Shown piece after piece: positions 5,984 to 7,016 of a stretch of 7,016 nucleotides of DNA. Origin of the DNA: an uncultured Lachnospiraceae bacterium. Its GTDB lineage: Bacteria; Bacillota; Clostridia; Lachnospirales; Lachnospiraceae. The stretch covers positions 1-7,016 of the forward strand of contig CAUCWU010000128.1 in NCBI GenBank assembly GCA_958446555.1, in the 5' to 3' direction. The stretch's first letter is position 1. Each line of letters begins with the position of its first letter. Position numbers and translations under genes: made by a program. The notes under the pieces were generated by a model. It was not told the DNA's origin. It saw nothing but the letters and a program-made list of their open reading frames with translations, and did not search any database.

Positions 5984-6855
5984 AAATATCTGTATTTTAC
6001 GAGCATATCGAAAAAGCATGTGAGCAGACAAAAAAGCCACTTGAAGAAGTGCTTGAACACGTAAAGAAAAGCGGTATTGATGGAATAGAGATGGATTACG
6101 ATATGCTGTCATCTGAAGATGATGAACAGTCAATTTTAACGTCTTTAAAGAAAGCTGGGCTTGTCATAAGCAGCATATACGGCTTTTGTCATTTGGACAG
6201 TGATCCAGAAGAACAAAAATGTCTTGATGTAATTGATCAGGCCGCAAAAAATGGCTGCAGTCGTGTGCTTCTTGTGCCAGGATTTTTCAGTGAGGCAGAT
6301 GCAAAGATATTTGGAGAGTCTGCAGATGATTGGGAAAAAACAGTGGCATTTATGCAGTCAAATCAGGTAGTGCAAAATATTATGGCAGGTCTTCGTAGAG
6401 CAGTTGCCCATGCAAAAGAAAAGAATGTCATTGTGACACTTGAGGATTTTGACAGCACATTGTCACCATGTTCTAGAATCAATGCGTTAAAATGGTTTAT
6501 GGAACAGGTGCCGGGGCTTTGTTGGACGCTGGATGCTGGGAATTTTGCTTATAGTAGTGAGAACATATTAGATGCATATGAGGTGCTTCGTACATATACT
6601 GCTCATGTCCACTGCAAGGATAGGGGAACAGAAAATCCAACATCAAATGGAATCACAGGCACATATAATAAAGGTCTTCGCCCGGTCAGCGCTGGAGATG
6701 GCTATATTCCACTTGATTCGATTCTTTCCTATTTAAAGAGAGATGGTTATGAAGGATGGCTTGCAGTAGAGCAGTTTGGTCTGGAAAATCAGTATGATGG
6801 AATTGTAAGATCGGCGGAGTATTTGATGAAAGGCGAGTTCAATACATGGAGGTAA
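5980..6855 (+). CDS. Sugar phosphate isomerase/epimerase-like TIM-barrel protein (xylose isomerase-like fold)
   Basis: 291 residues, normal for the xylose-isomerase-like/IolE-IolI superfamily. Beta strands of the barrel are visible as GIDGIEMDY (32-40), LVISSIYGF (61-69), CSRVLLVPG (93-101), VIVTLEDF (150-157), CWTLDAGNF (181-189), AHVHCKD (208-214) and GWLAVEQF (259-266). The expected metal and catalytic residues are in place: E155, D185, H211 in an HxKD motif, and E264, fitting a divalent-metal-dependent ketose/aldose isomerase or 3-epimerase. AGDGYIPL (238-245) matches the usual G-x-G-x-hydrophobic segment before the last helix. Translation is coupled to the ThuA-like gene by the ATGA overlap. 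In this context the substrate may be a sugar or oxidised sugar produced with the ThuA partner; the sequence does not identify it. The protein is probably cytoplasmic. Confidence 0.87.
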   Translation: MKISVFYEHIEKACEQTKKPLEEVLEHVKKSGIDGIEMDYDMLSSEDDEQSILTSLKKAGLVISSIYGFCHLDSDPEEQKCLDVIDQAAKNGCSRVLLVPGFFSEADAKIFGESADDWEKTVAFMQSNQVVQNIMAGLRRAVAHAKEKNVIVTLEDFDSTLSPCSRINALKWFMEQVPGLCWTLDAGNFAYSSENILDAYEVLRTYTAHVHCKDRGTENPTSNGITGTYNKGLRPVSAGDGYIPLDSILSYLKRDGYEGWLAVEQFGLENQYDGIVRSAEYLMKGEFNTWR

Positions 6856-6863
6856 ATTATATT

Positions 6864-7016
6864 ATGAAACTTGAAAATTTTGTAGGAATGATGACAGGAC
6901 ATTTTGATAATAAGGATCAATTTAATAAGATGCAGGCAGAAGGGAAAATATATCCATATGCGGAACATGTAAATACAATCTGTAATGACAAAATAAATAA
7001 CCTTCCTGAAGATTTC
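6864..7016 (+). CDS. Third gene of the ThuA-like operon, 5' part only, unknown function
   Basis: An ATG at 6864 opens 51 codons that run off the right edge. GGAGG (6848-6852), inside the last codons of the isomerase gene, lies 11 nt upstream, and only 8 nt separate that stop from this start, so it is almost certainly co-transcribed. The visible protein begins MKLENFVGMMTGHFDNKDQF and continues with KIYPYAEHVNTICNDKINNLPEDF. It has no signal peptide or membrane segment; the Asn, Asp and aromatic-rich start suggests a soluble protein. I do not recognise the family with confidence. A CpeT-like or other small beta-barrel domain is a weak possibility. The function may relate to the sugar pathway of its neighbours. 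Confidence 0.7.
   Translation, partial: MKLENFVGMMTGHFDNKDQFNKMQAEGKIYPYAEHVNTICNDKINNLPEDF

Overview
The window looks like the chromosome of a low-GC Gram-positive gut anaerobe, most likely a member of the Lachnospiraceae (Roseburia/Agathobacter/Eubacterium-like). This rests on purine-rich AGGAGG ribosome binding sites, sigma-A-type promoters with 16-17 bp spacing, codon use, hairpin-plus-T-run terminators and the gene families present. The genus is inference. No rRNA, tRNA, CRISPR array, transposase or origin is visible.

Layout. (1) Bases 1-569, minus strand: a partial regulator with two consecutive helix-turn-helix-like modules, running off the left edge into an oddly GC-rich tail. (2) Bases 570-761: divergent promoters. 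(3) Bases 762-2467, plus strand: a secreted protein of unknown function whose signal peptide is split by an apparent 1-nt deletion. (4) A bidirectional terminator at 2547-2586, then lrgB and lrgA (2599-3672, minus strand), a two-gene membrane operon of the CidA/LrgA-CidB/LrgB type. (5) Bases 3673-4164: a gene-free but signal-dense region. It holds repeats behind lrgA, an A/T tract, a 10-bp palindrome, a good promoter, and a czcD-type (NiCo) metal-sensing riboswitch with a terminator that shares aptamer bases. (6) Bases 4165-5082: the riboswitch-controlled cation diffusion facilitator efflux pump, followed by a very stable terminator. (7) From 5201 to the right edge: a promoter and a sugar-metabolism-type operon containing a ThuA-like protein, a TIM-barrel sugar isomerase/epimerase (4-nt overlap) and the start of an unidentified third gene.

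How the parts work together. The best-supported regulatory unit is promoter, riboswitch, switchable terminator and efflux pump: bound metal (Co2+, Ni2+, or Fe2+ as also reported for this class) should stabilise the aptamer, block the terminator and switch on export. The ThuA-like/isomerase pair probably acts on a sugar or sugar derivative whose identity cannot be read here. lrgAB is probably a transport or envelope module for a small carboxylate such as pyruvate. The most unusual observations are the long shared-strand terminator, the further hairpin that encloses its U-tract, and the frameshift in the secreted protein.
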